This document shows positions 18,859-28,295 of a DNA stretch of 64,000 bases, in pieces. The stretch's first letter is position 1. Each line of letters starts with the position of its first letter. Origin of the DNA: Candidatus Methylomicrobium oryzae (lineage in GTDB: Bacteria > Pseudomonadota > Gammaproteobacteria > Methylococcales > Methylomonadaceae); contig NZ_JAERVK010000013.1 in NCBI RefSeq assembly GCF_016745425.1, positions 67,195 to 131,194 of the forward strand, read 5' to 3'. The notes beneath the pieces are model-generated. The model made no database searches, had not been told where the DNA came from, and saw only the letters and a list, made by a program, of their open reading frames with translations. A program made the position numbers and the translations under genes.

Positions 18859-20786
18859 ATCCTCCGCCTGTATTGAATCAGCGTCCGTGGTTTCGTTCGC
18901 CACGGTTCATTACTTTTATTGCCGTTTTTTTGATCAGTGCCGCTGCCGGTTTAACCTACACTTATAGCCGGCCTGCCGTTTATCGCTGCAGCGCGACCTT
19001 ATTGACCACCGAGATGACTGCTGTAGACCGTGAAGGAAGCGGGAGCATAGCGGATTTTCAACATGTCGCCATTCAGAAACAGGCTTTGCTGGGTTACGAC
19101 ATCATTACTGCGGTTCTGGCGCGGCTTAATGAGCCGTTAGCTAAGGCTTCAAATCCTGCGCGTTTTTCCATGGCGGACATCAGGAAAATGTTGGATGTTG
19201 TGCCGATCGAAGAGACCAATCTGGTGGAAATTCGAGCGGAAGGTTTTGATCCGGAAATATTACCCTTGCTCATCAATAACTGGATCGATGCTTATTTTAG
19301 TGCACGGGCTGAAGAAATTAAAAGGTCGACTCGCAATACAATCCATAGTCTTGAAGTCGAACTTGCGGGACTGACAGATAAAATCGACAAAGAGAGAAGC
19401 GAGCTGCTGACTTTCAGAAGCCATAACCAAATTCTATCGAGCGGAAGGGGGGAAAATGAAGCCCTGGCCCGTCTCAATGGCTTGACGCAGTCTTTGAATA
19501 AGGCGCTTGACGATGAAGTCAGGGCAAGAGCCAGGCTTAATGCGATAAAAAACGCGATAGCCAATGACGAAACGGTGGTTCCTCAAGAAGATCAAGGCGC
19601 GCTGCAGGGCTTCGAAAGCCGTTTGCAGGAGTTGCGCGAAAAACAAGCCGAGCTCGACAAGCGCTTTACCCGCGATTATTTAAATTTGCAGCCAACGCTG
19701 AAGGTTATACCTGGACAGATCAAAAAACTGGAAGCCGAAATCAAAGCGAAGCGCCGCTCCGGAAAAAACATCGTGTTGGTTGAGGCGGAAAAGGATTATG
19801 TTGCCGCTCAGCAAACGGTAAGGGAAATCCGCGCTCAGTTGAATGAGCATAAACAGCAGGCGGCAAAATTTACGGCCAAGTTTGCCGAGTACGAAACCAA
19901 GAAAAACGATCTTGATGGCCTTGAAAAATTGTACCGCGAAACGAAAGAAAGATTGGTACAAATCGAAACCAGCCATCGCGAAAAATATCCCCAGGTCGAG
20001 GTGAGCAGTCGGGCTTATTTATCTCCTGAACCCGTAAGACCGAATTATGGCCGCGATGCGGTCATTGCATTAGCGGGTTCTCTCTCGCTGGCCCTTTTTG
20101 CCGTTTGGATAGCTGATTATTTGACGCGTAAACAGGAACCGTCCACGCCTGTGGTGCTGTCCGGCATCCATATGTATCCGCAAGCCGCAGAACTGATGAG
20201 TTATCGGGAGGCATCCTTAAAGCCGCTGGAGCGGCAGCTCAATAAATCGCTTGTAAGTCCGGTATATCGCGAACTTTCCGTGGATGAGCTCAAGGCACTG
20301 CTTAATGTTTCTACTCTCAAAGGCAAACAGATTATCGGTTTTTTGCTGAGCGGACTAACTCTCGCAGAAGCGGCATCCCTCAAGCCCGAGCAATTCGATA
20401 TGCAAGCGGAAACCATCTCCCTTGAGCCGCCAATGCAACGGACTTTAAGGCTCAACTATCCTCTCAAATCGTTGCTGGCGCAATCCGGAGGCTATCCAGT
20501 CTGGCTAGCTGAACAGTCTCGGTCTCCTGATGATTTGGCGGCATGCTTGCTTTGTGCTTCTCTTGACTCGGATTTGCCTACGCCTCTGGAGTGCAATGCC
20601 GAAGCCATCCGACACAGCTATATTCTTTATTTGGTTCGCCAGGGGCTTCGCCTGGCAGAGCTTGAACAAATCGTCGGTCATATAGATTCTGCTGCCATTT
20701 ACGAATACAGTTCTTATTCGCCGCCGCAAAAAGGCCTCGGCATTGGCGATATCGAATTGGTGCACCCGGCACTGGCTTTTTCATGA
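18816..20786 (+). CDS. Wzz/GumC-like chain-length protein fused to tyrosine-recombinase-like domain
   Basis: A 656-residue protein. Residues about 31-50 and 412-432 are transmembrane helices flanking a long periplasmic coiled coil (about 170-395), the plan of a polysaccharide co-polymerase; the Pro motif before the second helix reads LSPEPVRPNYG. Instead of a kinase, the cytoplasmic C-terminus (about 475-640) resembles the catalytic fold of tyrosine recombinases: RELSVDELKALL, SGLTLAEAASLKPEQFD, AEAIRHSYILYLVRQG, EQIVGH and IYEYSSY. Compared with active enzymes, the first Arg is Thr515 and the box II His is Glu596, while Arg599, Gly621-His622 and Tyr629 remain, so recombination activity is very unlikely. 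It begins the plus-strand operon. The alternative reading, that the similarity is chance, needs a structure search. Confidence 0.8.
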   Translation: MENLTSKLPLPDGLNPPPVLNQRPWFRSPRFITFIAVFLISAAAGLTYTYSRPAVYRCSATLLTTEMTAVDREGSGSIADFQHVAIQKQALLGYDIITAVLARLNEPLAKASNPARFSMADIRKMLDVVPIEETNLVEIRAEGFDPEILPLLINNWIDAYFSARAEEIKRSTRNTIHSLEVELAGLTDKIDKERSELLTFRSHNQILSSGRGENEALARLNGLTQSLNKALDDEVRARARLNAIKNAIANDETVVPQEDQGALQGFESRLQELREKQAELDKRFTRDYLNLQPTLKVIPGQIKKLEAEIKAKRRSGKNIVLVEAEKDYVAAQQTVREIRAQLNEHKQQAAKFTAKFAEYETKKNDLDGLEKLYRETKERLVQIETSHREKYPQVEVSSRAYLSPEPVRPNYGRDAVIALAGSLSLALFAVWIADYLTRKQEPSTPVVLSGIHMYPQAAELMSYREASLKPLERQLNKSLVSPVYRELSVDELKALLNVSTLKGKQIIGFLLSGLTLAEAASLKPEQFDMQAETISLEPPMQRTLRLNYPLKSLLAQSGGYPVWLAEQSRSPDDLAACLLCASLDSDLPTPLECNAEAIRHSYILYLVRQGLRLAELEQIVGHIDSAAIYEYSSYSPPQKGLGIGDIELVHPALAFS

Positions 20787-20892
20787 GCTAGAATATATTC
20801 AGTAGAGAAATTCAAATTCGGGTTTACTGCTTTCAATTGGCAGCTTACTAATTCATGCCTCCAAGATCGGCAAAGTTATTGGCGGATAATTT

Positions 20893-20908
20893 TGGATAAC
20901 TTTTTGCA
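20893..20908 (+). promoter_or_regulatory. Candidate sigma-54 promoter upstream of amidotransferase gene
   Basis: TGGATAACTTTTTGCA has GG (20894-20895) and GC (20906-20907) exactly 10 bases apart, with TTTGCA matching the -12 element well and TTGGAT the -24 element partly. PEP-CTERM gene sets are often controlled by sigma-54 with PrsK/PrsR. One such match in a few hundred bases can arise by chance. Confidence 0.3.
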
Positions 20909-21026
20909 TGTGTTTTTTTGAAAGCAGCATCGGCCCTCGTTTCTCTCTTGACGGCGAAACGCCGGATACTGTTTACTTTAATAGCAAATAGTTTGTGATT
21001 TATTTTCAAAGCAGGAACAAGAAGTT

Positions 21027-22916
21027 ATGTGCGGAATTGTCGGTATTTTCGATATAAGGGGAAAGTGCGAAATTAATCGGGACCTGCTTTCGCGGATGAA
21101 CGAAACGCAGTTTCATCGGGGACCTGATGAGGGCGGATTACATATTGAACCCGGCTTGGGTTTTGGACATCGACGGCTGTCAATTATCGATTTGACCAGC
21201 GGCCAGCAACCCATGATTAGCCGCGACAATAACGTCGTTCTGACCTATAACGGCGAAGTCTACAATTTCCAGGAATTGAGAAAGGAACTGGAAGCGCTTG
21301 GTTTCCAGTTCGCTACGCACTGCGATACCGAAGTCATTCTTTATGGGTGGCAAGCCTGGGGTGAGTCATGTGTGGACAAACTGCGCGGTATGTTTGCGTT
21401 TGCGATTTGGGATCGGGAACGACAAACCTTATTTCTGGCTCGTGACAGGCTAGGCGTTAAGCCGCTTTACTATGCGGAATTGCCCGACGGCCAGTTTATT
21501 TTCGGTTCCGAATTGAAGTCTCTCAAATTACACCCGGACCTTCCCAAGGAACTGGATTCGACAGCCGTTGAAGATTATTTCGGCTTCGGCTATATTCCCG
21601 ACCCCAAAACCATCTATAAAAATGTCTATAAACTCGAACCGGGATATTATTTAACATTAAAACGGGGAGATAAGTCATACCGCCCGCGTCAGTATTGGAA
21701 TGTCAAATTCGCTGTTGATACGCCAAAAACGGAGCAGGCAATCCAAGCCGAACTCGTCGAGCGGTTGCGCGAAGCGGTAAAAATCCGCATGGTGGCCGAT
21801 GTGACGCTGGGCGCGTTTCTGTCGGGCGGGGTGGATTCAAGCGCGGTCGTTGCAATGATGGCAGAATTCTCGGGTGATCGGGTCAATACTTGCTCGATTT
21901 CATTTGGCGATCCGGCTTTCAACGAGTCCGAGTTTGCGGCAAAAGTCGCGGCGCGCTACCGCACCGCGCACCGTGTCGAGCAAGTGGATCCGGACGATTT
22001 CTCCCTGGTCGACCGGTTGGCAGGGCTCTATGACGAGCCTTATGCCGACAGTTCGGCTCTGCCGACTTATCGCGTGTGCGAATTGGCAAAGAAACAGGTT
22101 ACGGTAGCGCTTTCGGGAGATGGCGGTGACGAAAATTTTGCCGGCTACCGGCGTTACCGCTGGCATACTTACGAGGAGCGGATGCGCTCGTGGTTGCCTG
22201 ACGGCGTCAGAAAGCCGCTGTTCGGCTTAATGGGACAGGTTTATCCCAAAGCCGATTGGGCGCCTAAAATTTTTCGTGCCAAATCGACTTTTCAATCGAT
22301 TGCCCGCGACTCATTGGAAGGTTATTTCCATAGCGTGTCGATATTGCCCAACGACTTGCGGAGCAAATTGTTCAATCCGCGGTTTAAGCAGGATTTGCAG
22401 GGCTACCAGGCCGTCGAAGTATTCAGAAGACATGTGAATGAGGCGCCGACCGACTGCCCGCTGTCTTTGGTGCAATACCTGGATTTAAAGACTTACCTGC
22501 CTGGCGATATTCTTACCAAAGTCGACCGGGCCAGCATGGCGCATGCCCTGGAAGTGCGGGTGCCGCTCCTGGATCACAAGCTGGTCGAGTGGATTGCGGG
22601 CGTACAGCCGGAAATGAAACTCAACGGACGGGAGGGTAAATACATTCTCAAAAAAGCGATGGAAGCTTATTTGCCGGACGATATTCTATATCGCCCCAAG
22701 ATGGGCTTCGCGGTGCCTTTGAATGGCTGGTTCAGAGGGCCGTTAAAAAATAAAGTGCGGGATGCGCTTTTAGGCGAGACGATGATGCAGTGCGGCCTGT
22801 TCGATCAGAAGTTTCTTTTGCAGATGGTCAATCAGCATGAGAGCGGCTTGCGGGATTACAGCGCGCCGATATGGTCGTTGTTTATGTTCGAGGCGTTTTT
22901 GAAAAATGGTGATTAG
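21027..22916 (+). CDS. XrtA-type amidotransferase (asparagine synthase, glutamine-hydrolysing)
   Basis: A 629-residue protein with an N-terminal Ntn glutaminase domain (MCGIVGIF, nucleophile Cys2; RGPDEGG; NGEVYNFQEL) and a C-terminal ATP-pyrophosphatase domain (LSGGVDSSAV, residues 265-274; SGDGGDENFAGY). It closely matches the exosortase-associated amidotransferase (TIGR03108) rather than housekeeping AsnB. In polysaccharide loci it is thought to amidate a uronic acid carboxylate, forming a uronamide, with glutamine as donor. That fits the TviB-like dehydrogenase that makes such uronic acids. GalE follows, so the two are probably co-transcribed. Confidence 0.92.
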   Translation: MCGIVGIFDIRGKCEINRDLLSRMNETQFHRGPDEGGLHIEPGLGFGHRRLSIIDLTSGQQPMISRDNNVVLTYNGEVYNFQELRKELEALGFQFATHCDTEVILYGWQAWGESCVDKLRGMFAFAIWDRERQTLFLARDRLGVKPLYYAELPDGQFIFGSELKSLKLHPDLPKELDSTAVEDYFGFGYIPDPKTIYKNVYKLEPGYYLTLKRGDKSYRPRQYWNVKFAVDTPKTEQAIQAELVERLREAVKIRMVADVTLGAFLSGGVDSSAVVAMMAEFSGDRVNTCSISFGDPAFNESEFAAKVAARYRTAHRVEQVDPDDFSLVDRLAGLYDEPYADSSALPTYRVCELAKKQVTVALSGDGGDENFAGYRRYRWHTYEERMRSWLPDGVRKPLFGLMGQVYPKADWAPKIFRAKSTFQSIARDSLEGYFHSVSILPNDLRSKLFNPRFKQDLQGYQAVEVFRRHVNEAPTDCPLSLVQYLDLKTYLPGDILTKVDRASMAHALEVRVPLLDHKLVEWIAGVQPEMKLNGREGKYILKKAMEAYLPDDILYRPKMGFAVPLNGWFRGPLKNKVRDALLGETMMQCGLFDQKFLLQMVNQHESGLRDYSAPIWSLFMFEAFLKNGD

Positions 22917-22969
22917 ATCATCGGTTCCACTGAAACGCTGACAGCATATTGTTTAATAGGGGAGGGAAA

Positions 22970-23983
22970 TTGATTCTGGTGACCGGCGGTGCAGGTTATA
23001 TCGGCAGCCATACCTGTGTGGCTTTGCTCCAGGCAGGGTATGAGATTCTGGTAGTGGATAACTTAAGTAACAGTAAGAAGGAATCCTTACTCCGGGTGGA
23101 AGCGATTACGGGCAAAAAAGTGCCTTGGGTACAGGCGGATGTGCGCAACCGGGGAAAGATGCGGGAGCTCTTCTCAGCTCATCCGGTCGAAGGCGTAATT
23201 CATTTCGCCGGCTTGAAGGCGGTGGGCGAGTCGGTGGAAAAACCGTTGCGTTATTACGATGCCAATGTGGCGGGCAGCATGGCATTGGCCGAGGTCATGC
23301 AGGAGTTCGGCGTCCGCCTCTTGGTGTTTAGCTCCTCCGCCACCGTCTACGGGGACCCCGCCATGCTGCCGATTCGCGAAGATTTTCCGGTGGGAGCGAC
23401 AACGAATCCCTACGGCCGTTCGAAGTTGATGGTGGAGCAGATCTATACCGATCTGGCAGTTTCCGATAAGGCTTGGCAAATCGCCCTGCTGCGCTACTTC
23501 AATCCGGTGGGGGCGCACGGCAGCGGCTTGATCGGCGAAGACCCCAGCGATATTCCAAATAATCTTATGCCTTATATCAGCCAGGTCGCCGTCGGCAGAC
23601 GCGAGCGATTGACCGTATTCGGCAATGATTATCCTACGGTGGACGGCACCGGGGTGCGCGATTACATTCACGTGATGGACTTGGCGGAGGGTCATGTCAA
23701 AGCGCTGGCCTGGCTGCAGAATCATACAGGAGCGCACGTGTTTAATTTAGGCACAGGGCGCGGTTATAGCGTACTGGAGGTGGTGAAGGCTTTTGAGACG
23801 GCCAGCGGACGTCCGGTGCCTTATCGATTTTCGCCTAGGCGGGCCGGCGATGTGGCGGCAGTGTATGCCGATGCGATGAAAGCCGAACAGGAATTGAAGT
23901 GGAAGGCCTCGCGCGGCATTGAGGCCATGTGCAGGGATGCCTGGAACTGGCAGCAACAAAACCCTATGGGCTACCCCGATTGA
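22970..23983 (+). CDS. galE: UDP-glucose 4-epimerase GalE
   Basis: A 337-residue enzyme interconverting UDP-glucose and UDP-galactose (or the N-acetyl forms). It has NAD-binding GGAGYIGSHT near the N-terminus, FSSSATVYG and the catalytic NPYGRSK (Tyr and Lys), all typical of GalE. I chose TTG at 22970 because AGGGGAGGG lies just before it and the protein then begins as GalE usually does; the frame is open seven codons further, to TTG 22949. The stop is 4 bases before the next glycosyltransferase gene. Together with that gene it forms a compact operon. Confidence 0.92.
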   Translation: MILVTGGAGYIGSHTCVALLQAGYEILVVDNLSNSKKESLLRVEAITGKKVPWVQADVRNRGKMRELFSAHPVEGVIHFAGLKAVGESVEKPLRYYDANVAGSMALAEVMQEFGVRLLVFSSSATVYGDPAMLPIREDFPVGATTNPYGRSKLMVEQIYTDLAVSDKAWQIALLRYFNPVGAHGSGLIGEDPSDIPNNLMPYISQVAVGRRERLTVFGNDYPTVDGTGVRDYIHVMDLAEGHVKALAWLQNHTGAHVFNLGTGRGYSVLEVVKAFETASGRPVPYRFSPRRAGDVAAVYADAMKAEQELKWKASRGIEAMCRDAWNWQQQNPMGYPD

Positions 23984-23987
23984 AAGC

Positions 23988-25193
23988 ATGAAAATTTTGC
24001 ATATTCTGGATCATTCCATTCCGCTTCACAGCGGTTATACCTTTCGCACCCGAGCCATCCTGGAGCAGCAAAGACGGTTGGGCTGGGAAACATTCCATGT
24101 TACCTCGCCCAAACAAATCGGCGCGAAAGCGCCGGTAGAAGAGGTTGACGGCTTTCAATTTTACCGTTCGAAGCCTGTTGAAGGCTTGCCTGCCAAACTG
24201 CCGCTCCTTAATCAATGGGCTGTGGCCGATTCGCTTGCAAAACGGCTCGACCGGATCATTCCCGAGATCAGGCCCGATATTTTGCATGCCCATTCTCCGG
24301 CACTGAACGGAGTGGCAGCGCTGAGAGCGGCAAAAAAATTCAGACTGCCGGTCGTTTACGAATGCCGCGCATTTTGGGAAGACGCCGCAGTCGATCACGG
24401 CACGACGACGGAGGGCAGCCTGCGTTACAGGTTGACTCGAGCCCTGGAAACTCATGTCTTCAGGCAGGCGGATGCGGTTACCGCCATTTGCGAGGGATTG
24501 CGCCTCGATATCATCGCGAGAGGCATTCCCGAAAATAAAATTACCGTTATTCCGAATGCGGTCGACATTGAAAAATTTACTTTCAATGCAAAAGCCGACC
24601 CCGTTTTACGGGACGAGCTGGGGCTGACCGATAAAATTGTCCTCGGCTTTATCGGATCGTTCTATGCTTATGAGGGGCTTCCTTTATTACTGGATGCAAT
24701 GCCTGCCATTCTGCAACAGGCGCCCAATGTCCGCTTGTTGTTGGTAGGGGGCGGTCCTCAGGAAGAGATACTCAAACAAAAAACGGAAAACCTGGGATTG
24801 GGCGGGCACGTCATTTTTACCGGAAGGGTTCCTCATGATCGGGTGACAGACTATTACAATCAGGTCGATATCTTCGTTTATCCGCGCCTGCCCATGCGGT
24901 TGACCGAATTGGTAACACCGCTTAAGCCTCTGGAAGCGATGGCCCAGGGACGCCTTGTGGTCGCATCGGATGTAGGGGGACATAAAGAACTCATCAATCG
25001 GGGTGAAAACGGCTTTTTATTTTCTGCAGGCGATGAGCAAAATCTGACGCGAATACTAATTGATCTGATCGAGCAGCGATCGGAATGGGAGACTATAAAA
25101 GCCAATGGCCGCACGTATGTGGAAGAGGAGCGAAATTGGGCGGCAAGCGTAGGCCGCTATTCTGCCGTTTATTCGAAACTTTGCGGATATTAG
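23988..25193 (+). CDS. Exosortase-associated glycosyltransferase, GT4 family
   Basis: A 401-residue GT-B glycosyltransferase beginning MKILHILDHSIPLHSGYTFR, the opening of the PEP-CTERM/exosortase-A-associated family (TIGR04063). The acceptor domain has HAHSPALNG, and the C-terminal nucleotide-sugar domain has GFIGSFYAYEG, LLLVGGGPQEE and the EX7E-type region TPLKPLEAMAQGRLVVASDVGG. It acts at the cytoplasmic face, adding a sugar to the lipid-linked repeat unit. I start at ATG 23988, four bases after the galE stop; a longer frame overlaps galE and would prepend unrelated residues. Confidence 0.9.
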   Translation: MKILHILDHSIPLHSGYTFRTRAILEQQRRLGWETFHVTSPKQIGAKAPVEEVDGFQFYRSKPVEGLPAKLPLLNQWAVADSLAKRLDRIIPEIRPDILHAHSPALNGVAALRAAKKFRLPVVYECRAFWEDAAVDHGTTTEGSLRYRLTRALETHVFRQADAVTAICEGLRLDIIARGIPENKITVIPNAVDIEKFTFNAKADPVLRDELGLTDKIVLGFIGSFYAYEGLPLLLDAMPAILQQAPNVRLLLVGGGPQEEILKQKTENLGLGGHVIFTGRVPHDRVTDYYNQVDIFVYPRLPMRLTELVTPLKPLEAMAQGRLVVASDVGGHKELINRGENGFLFSAGDEQNLTRILIDLIEQRSEWETIKANGRTYVEEERNWAASVGRYSAVYSKLCGY

Positions 25194-25200
25194 CCATTTT

Positions 25201-26409
25201 ATGGAATCAAAACAGCCCCGCCTGATTGTTTTCAGTTCCTTGTTTCCGAGCTCTGCTCAACCCAATGCAGGCGTTTTTATCAGGGAACGTATGTTTAAAG
25301 TGGGCCAACATTGCCCCCTTGTTGTGGTTTCCCCTGTTCCCTGGTTTCCGTTGCAACATCTCTTACGCCGCTATAAGCCCGGATTTAGACCGCAGCCGCC
25401 GCGTTATGAAAATCAGCAGGGTGTTGATGTCTATTTTCCCCGTTTTTTTTCGGTTCCCGGTTTTTTCAAAAATCTGGATGGTTTCTTCATGGCGCTGTCT
25501 GCGCTGACAACCTTATACAGGCTGAAGAAACAATTCGCTTTCAATATCATCGATGCCCACTTTGCCTATCCGGATGGCTATGCCGCAACTTTACTCGGAA
25601 AATGGTTTAACGTGCCCGTGACTATCACCTTACGTGGGACGGAAGTTCCGTTATCAAGAATGCCAGGGCGGAAAAAAAGACTTCTTAAGGCATTGGATCG
25701 TGCAACTAGAGTCTTTTCGGTTTCAGATTCGCTTAAACGGCATGTCGTCTTGCTAGGTGCTCAAGAAGATAAAATAGAAGTTATCGGGAACGGTGTTGAT
25801 ACTCAAAAGTTTTATCCGATTGATAGACTCATCGCACGCGAGCGCTTTGCGTTATCTGCACAAACTAAAGTGTTTATTTCCGTTGGAGCATTAGTTGACA
25901 GAAAAGGCCATCATCGAGTCATCGACATCCTACCGGCACTGCTAAAAGAATTTCCTGATTTAGTTTATTTGATCGTGGGAGGGGCATCTCCCGAAGGTGA
26001 TAATCGCTTATTTCTGGAGCAAAAAGTGTCTCAGATGCAATTGTCGGAGCATGTCAGATTGTTAGGGGCATTAAGTGCAGAGGAAATCAAATACCCTCTT
26101 TCAGCAGCTGATGTGTTTGTGTTAGCCACTTCTAACGAAGGCTGGGCCAATGTTTTTTTAGAAGCAATGGCTTGTGGTTTACCGGTAATAACTACGGATG
26201 TCGGTGGGAACAAGGAAGTAGTAAAAGAAGCCTATCTGGGAGAAGTTGTTGAGTTTAACAACTCACAAAGTCTTTTCGATGCACTTTTAGCGGCCTTAAA
26301 CAAAACTTGGGATAAAAGCACAATTATAGAGTACGCAAAGCAAAATTCCTGGGATAAACGCGTTGATCGTCTGGTGACTATTTTTTATAGCTTAATAGGC
26401 AATCGATGA
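25201..26409 (+). CDS. Glycosyltransferase family 4
   Basis: A 402-residue GT-B enzyme. The N-terminal domain shows LFPSSAQPNAGVFIRER and IIDAHFAYPDGYAA; the C-terminal Glycos_transf_1 domain shows ISVGALVDRKGHHRVI, YLIVGGASPEGD and the donor-binding EGWANVFLEAMACGLPVITTDVGG. It follows the preceding glycosyltransferase by seven bases, so both work on the same glycan. Donor and acceptor cannot be read from sequence. Confidence 0.9.
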   Translation: MESKQPRLIVFSSLFPSSAQPNAGVFIRERMFKVGQHCPLVVVSPVPWFPLQHLLRRYKPGFRPQPPRYENQQGVDVYFPRFFSVPGFFKNLDGFFMALSALTTLYRLKKQFAFNIIDAHFAYPDGYAATLLGKWFNVPVTITLRGTEVPLSRMPGRKKRLLKALDRATRVFSVSDSLKRHVVLLGAQEDKIEVIGNGVDTQKFYPIDRLIARERFALSAQTKVFISVGALVDRKGHHRVIDILPALLKEFPDLVYLIVGGASPEGDNRLFLEQKVSQMQLSEHVRLLGALSAEEIKYPLSAADVFVLATSNEGWANVFLEAMACGLPVITTDVGGNKEVVKEAYLGEVVEFNNSQSLFDALLAALNKTWDKSTIIEYAKQNSWDKRVDRLVTIFYSLIGNR

Positions 26410-26460
26410 GCCGCACGGCGCTGTAAACAGCGATTCTTAATTAAAATTAAAAAGGCAATT

Positions 26461-28260
26461 ATGGGATTTTTAGCTGGTTATGTCGCGAATAACTTAAATC
26501 AGGAAGAGGCAGTCCGCTGGCTGCAAACTTTAAAAAATCAAGCCCCTGAATTTTTGAAAATAGATCTGGAGTGTCATGTCTCTGGCCGTTTTGGATGTTT
26601 AGCTCCTCAAAAAAATTTGATTGCCGGGCCTGATTATGTTGTCGCAAGTGTAAATGATCAGCCTGCTCGCTCCCTTCACAATTTTGCCGAACGCTTTAAT
26701 AAACTGAATTCTGCTTCGCTCGGGCAACAGGACTATCCGTTCAGTGGAGCCATGTTCGATGCTTCCTCCAATGAAATTAGCTTAATCACCGATTATTTGG
26801 GACTAAAGCATCTTTACTATGCTCAATTAAAGGAAGGACTGGTTTTCGGCAGTACTGCGGACATCGTGATCTCCCATCCTCAAGTCAGCGCCGAGCTATC
26901 GCAACAGGCTCTTTACGATTATCTCTATTTTCATCATTGTCCAAGCCCTAACACGATATACAAACACGTAAAAAAACTGGAAGGCGGGCAATTACTCAAT
27001 TATAGAAATCAAGATATTGCAGTCTCTTATTATTGGCTACCGGAGTTCTCAGAGCATAAGATACAGTCGTTGCACGAGGCGGGACAGCATTTGCAGGAGC
27101 AGTTAATCCAGATTGTCAAAGACTATGCAAATGATCCTGATGATACCGGCGCTTTTCTGAGCGGCGGTTTAGACAGTTCGAGCGTTGCCGGAGCTTTATC
27201 GCGTATTTTTCCGGACAGGGCCAAAACGTTTACGATGGGGTTTCCGGTCGAAGGTTACGACGAGATCGAATATGCGCGCATTGCGACGCAGCATTTTAAT
27301 ACCCGTTCTCACGAATATTATCTGACACCGGAAGATACCGTCTCGGCAATACCCGAGATCGCCGCATATTATGACGAACCTTTTGGAAATTCCTCGGCGC
27401 TGGCGGCGTATTATTGTGCCAAAATGGCCAAAGAAAACGGCATTAAAGTGATGTTAGCGGGAGATGGCGGCGATGAATTGTTTGCCGGAAACGAACGCTA
27501 TGCCAAGCAACTTTTGTTCGACAGGTATTATCACATCCCGGGCTTGGCAAGAACATTACTTAAGTCAGGCTTGTATCAGGTCCCGCAAGTTTTTCTAAAA
27601 AACAAAATCATTCATAAAGCCAAGCGCTATGTAGAGCAAGCCGAAATTCCACTGCCGGATCGTCTTCAGGACTACAACTTTCTAAATCGGCATTCGGGCC
27701 ACGAAATTTTCAATGCCGAATTTTTAGAGAGCGTTGACGTCAACGCGCCGATACAAGGCCTGCGCAATTGTTATAACCGGCCGGAAAAAGCCAGCGTACT
27801 CAATCGTATGCTCTACATGGACTGGAAGACGACGCTGCATGATAACGATCTGGTTAAAGTCAATAAAATGTGCGAAATGGCGGGCGTTGCCGTGCGCTAT
27901 CCGTTATTGGATAAGAAAATCATCGATTTATCTTGTCGGATTCCGTCGTCTGATAAGCTTAAAGGTCAGCAATTGCGCTGGTTTTATAAGCAGGCGATGC
28001 ACGATTTCTTGCCGAAGCAAATCATTAATAAATCCAAGCATGGATTCGGGTTACCGTTTGGAATTTGGCTCAAAGATCACAAACCATTAAAAGAGCTCGC
28101 TTATGACAGTCTTCTTGCATTAAAAAAACGCGATTTTTTTAAAAATGATTTTCTTGATCATGCTATTACTATGCATCAAAGTATCCATGCTGCTTATTAC
28201 GGTGAATTGATCTGGATATTGATGATGCTGGAGCAATGGTTACAGACTAGGCGACGATAA
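26461..28260 (+). CDS. Asparagine-synthase-like protein without glutaminase Cys
   Basis: A 599-residue protein with the overall asparagine synthase layout. The synthetase domain is intact (FLSGGLDSSSV, Ser234-Ser240; AGDGGDELFAGNERY). The N-terminal glutaminase-like domain is retained in outline (YPFSGAMFDASSNEISLITDYLGLKHLYY) but starts MGFLAG, so the nucleophilic Cys2 of true amidotransferases is missing, and the RGPD region is not recognisable. It must use ammonia or another amine, or make an amide/adenylate from a different nucleophile. It lies 51 bases after the GT4 gene in the same operon and may modify a sugar carboxylate in addition to the first amidotransferase. Confidence 0.85.
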   Translation: MGFLAGYVANNLNQEEAVRWLQTLKNQAPEFLKIDLECHVSGRFGCLAPQKNLIAGPDYVVASVNDQPARSLHNFAERFNKLNSASLGQQDYPFSGAMFDASSNEISLITDYLGLKHLYYAQLKEGLVFGSTADIVISHPQVSAELSQQALYDYLYFHHCPSPNTIYKHVKKLEGGQLLNYRNQDIAVSYYWLPEFSEHKIQSLHEAGQHLQEQLIQIVKDYANDPDDTGAFLSGGLDSSSVAGALSRIFPDRAKTFTMGFPVEGYDEIEYARIATQHFNTRSHEYYLTPEDTVSAIPEIAAYYDEPFGNSSALAAYYCAKMAKENGIKVMLAGDGGDELFAGNERYAKQLLFDRYYHIPGLARTLLKSGLYQVPQVFLKNKIIHKAKRYVEQAEIPLPDRLQDYNFLNRHSGHEIFNAEFLESVDVNAPIQGLRNCYNRPEKASVLNRMLYMDWKTTLHDNDLVKVNKMCEMAGVAVRYPLLDKKIIDLSCRIPSSDKLKGQQLRWFYKQAMHDFLPKQIINKSKHGFGLPFGIWLKDHKPLKELAYDSLLALKKRDFFKNDFLDHAITMHQSIHAAYYGELIWILMMLEQWLQTRRR

Positions 28261-28273
28261 ATGGAATATTCCC

Positions 28274-28295
28274 TTAAGGAAATCCTGATTAAGTC
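28274..28295. repeat. Dispersed 22-bp repeat, copy 2
   Basis: TTAAGGAA, three variable bases, then CTGATTAAGTC. The same 22-base word occurs at 42864-42885 with 3 mismatches, and a more diverged version at 10715-10736. All three lie between genes. It is probably the end of a mobile or REP-like element. Confidence 0.5.

Noticed and set aside
23174..23737. 187-residue minus-strand frame
   Set aside because: It is antisense to galE and has no recognisable content.
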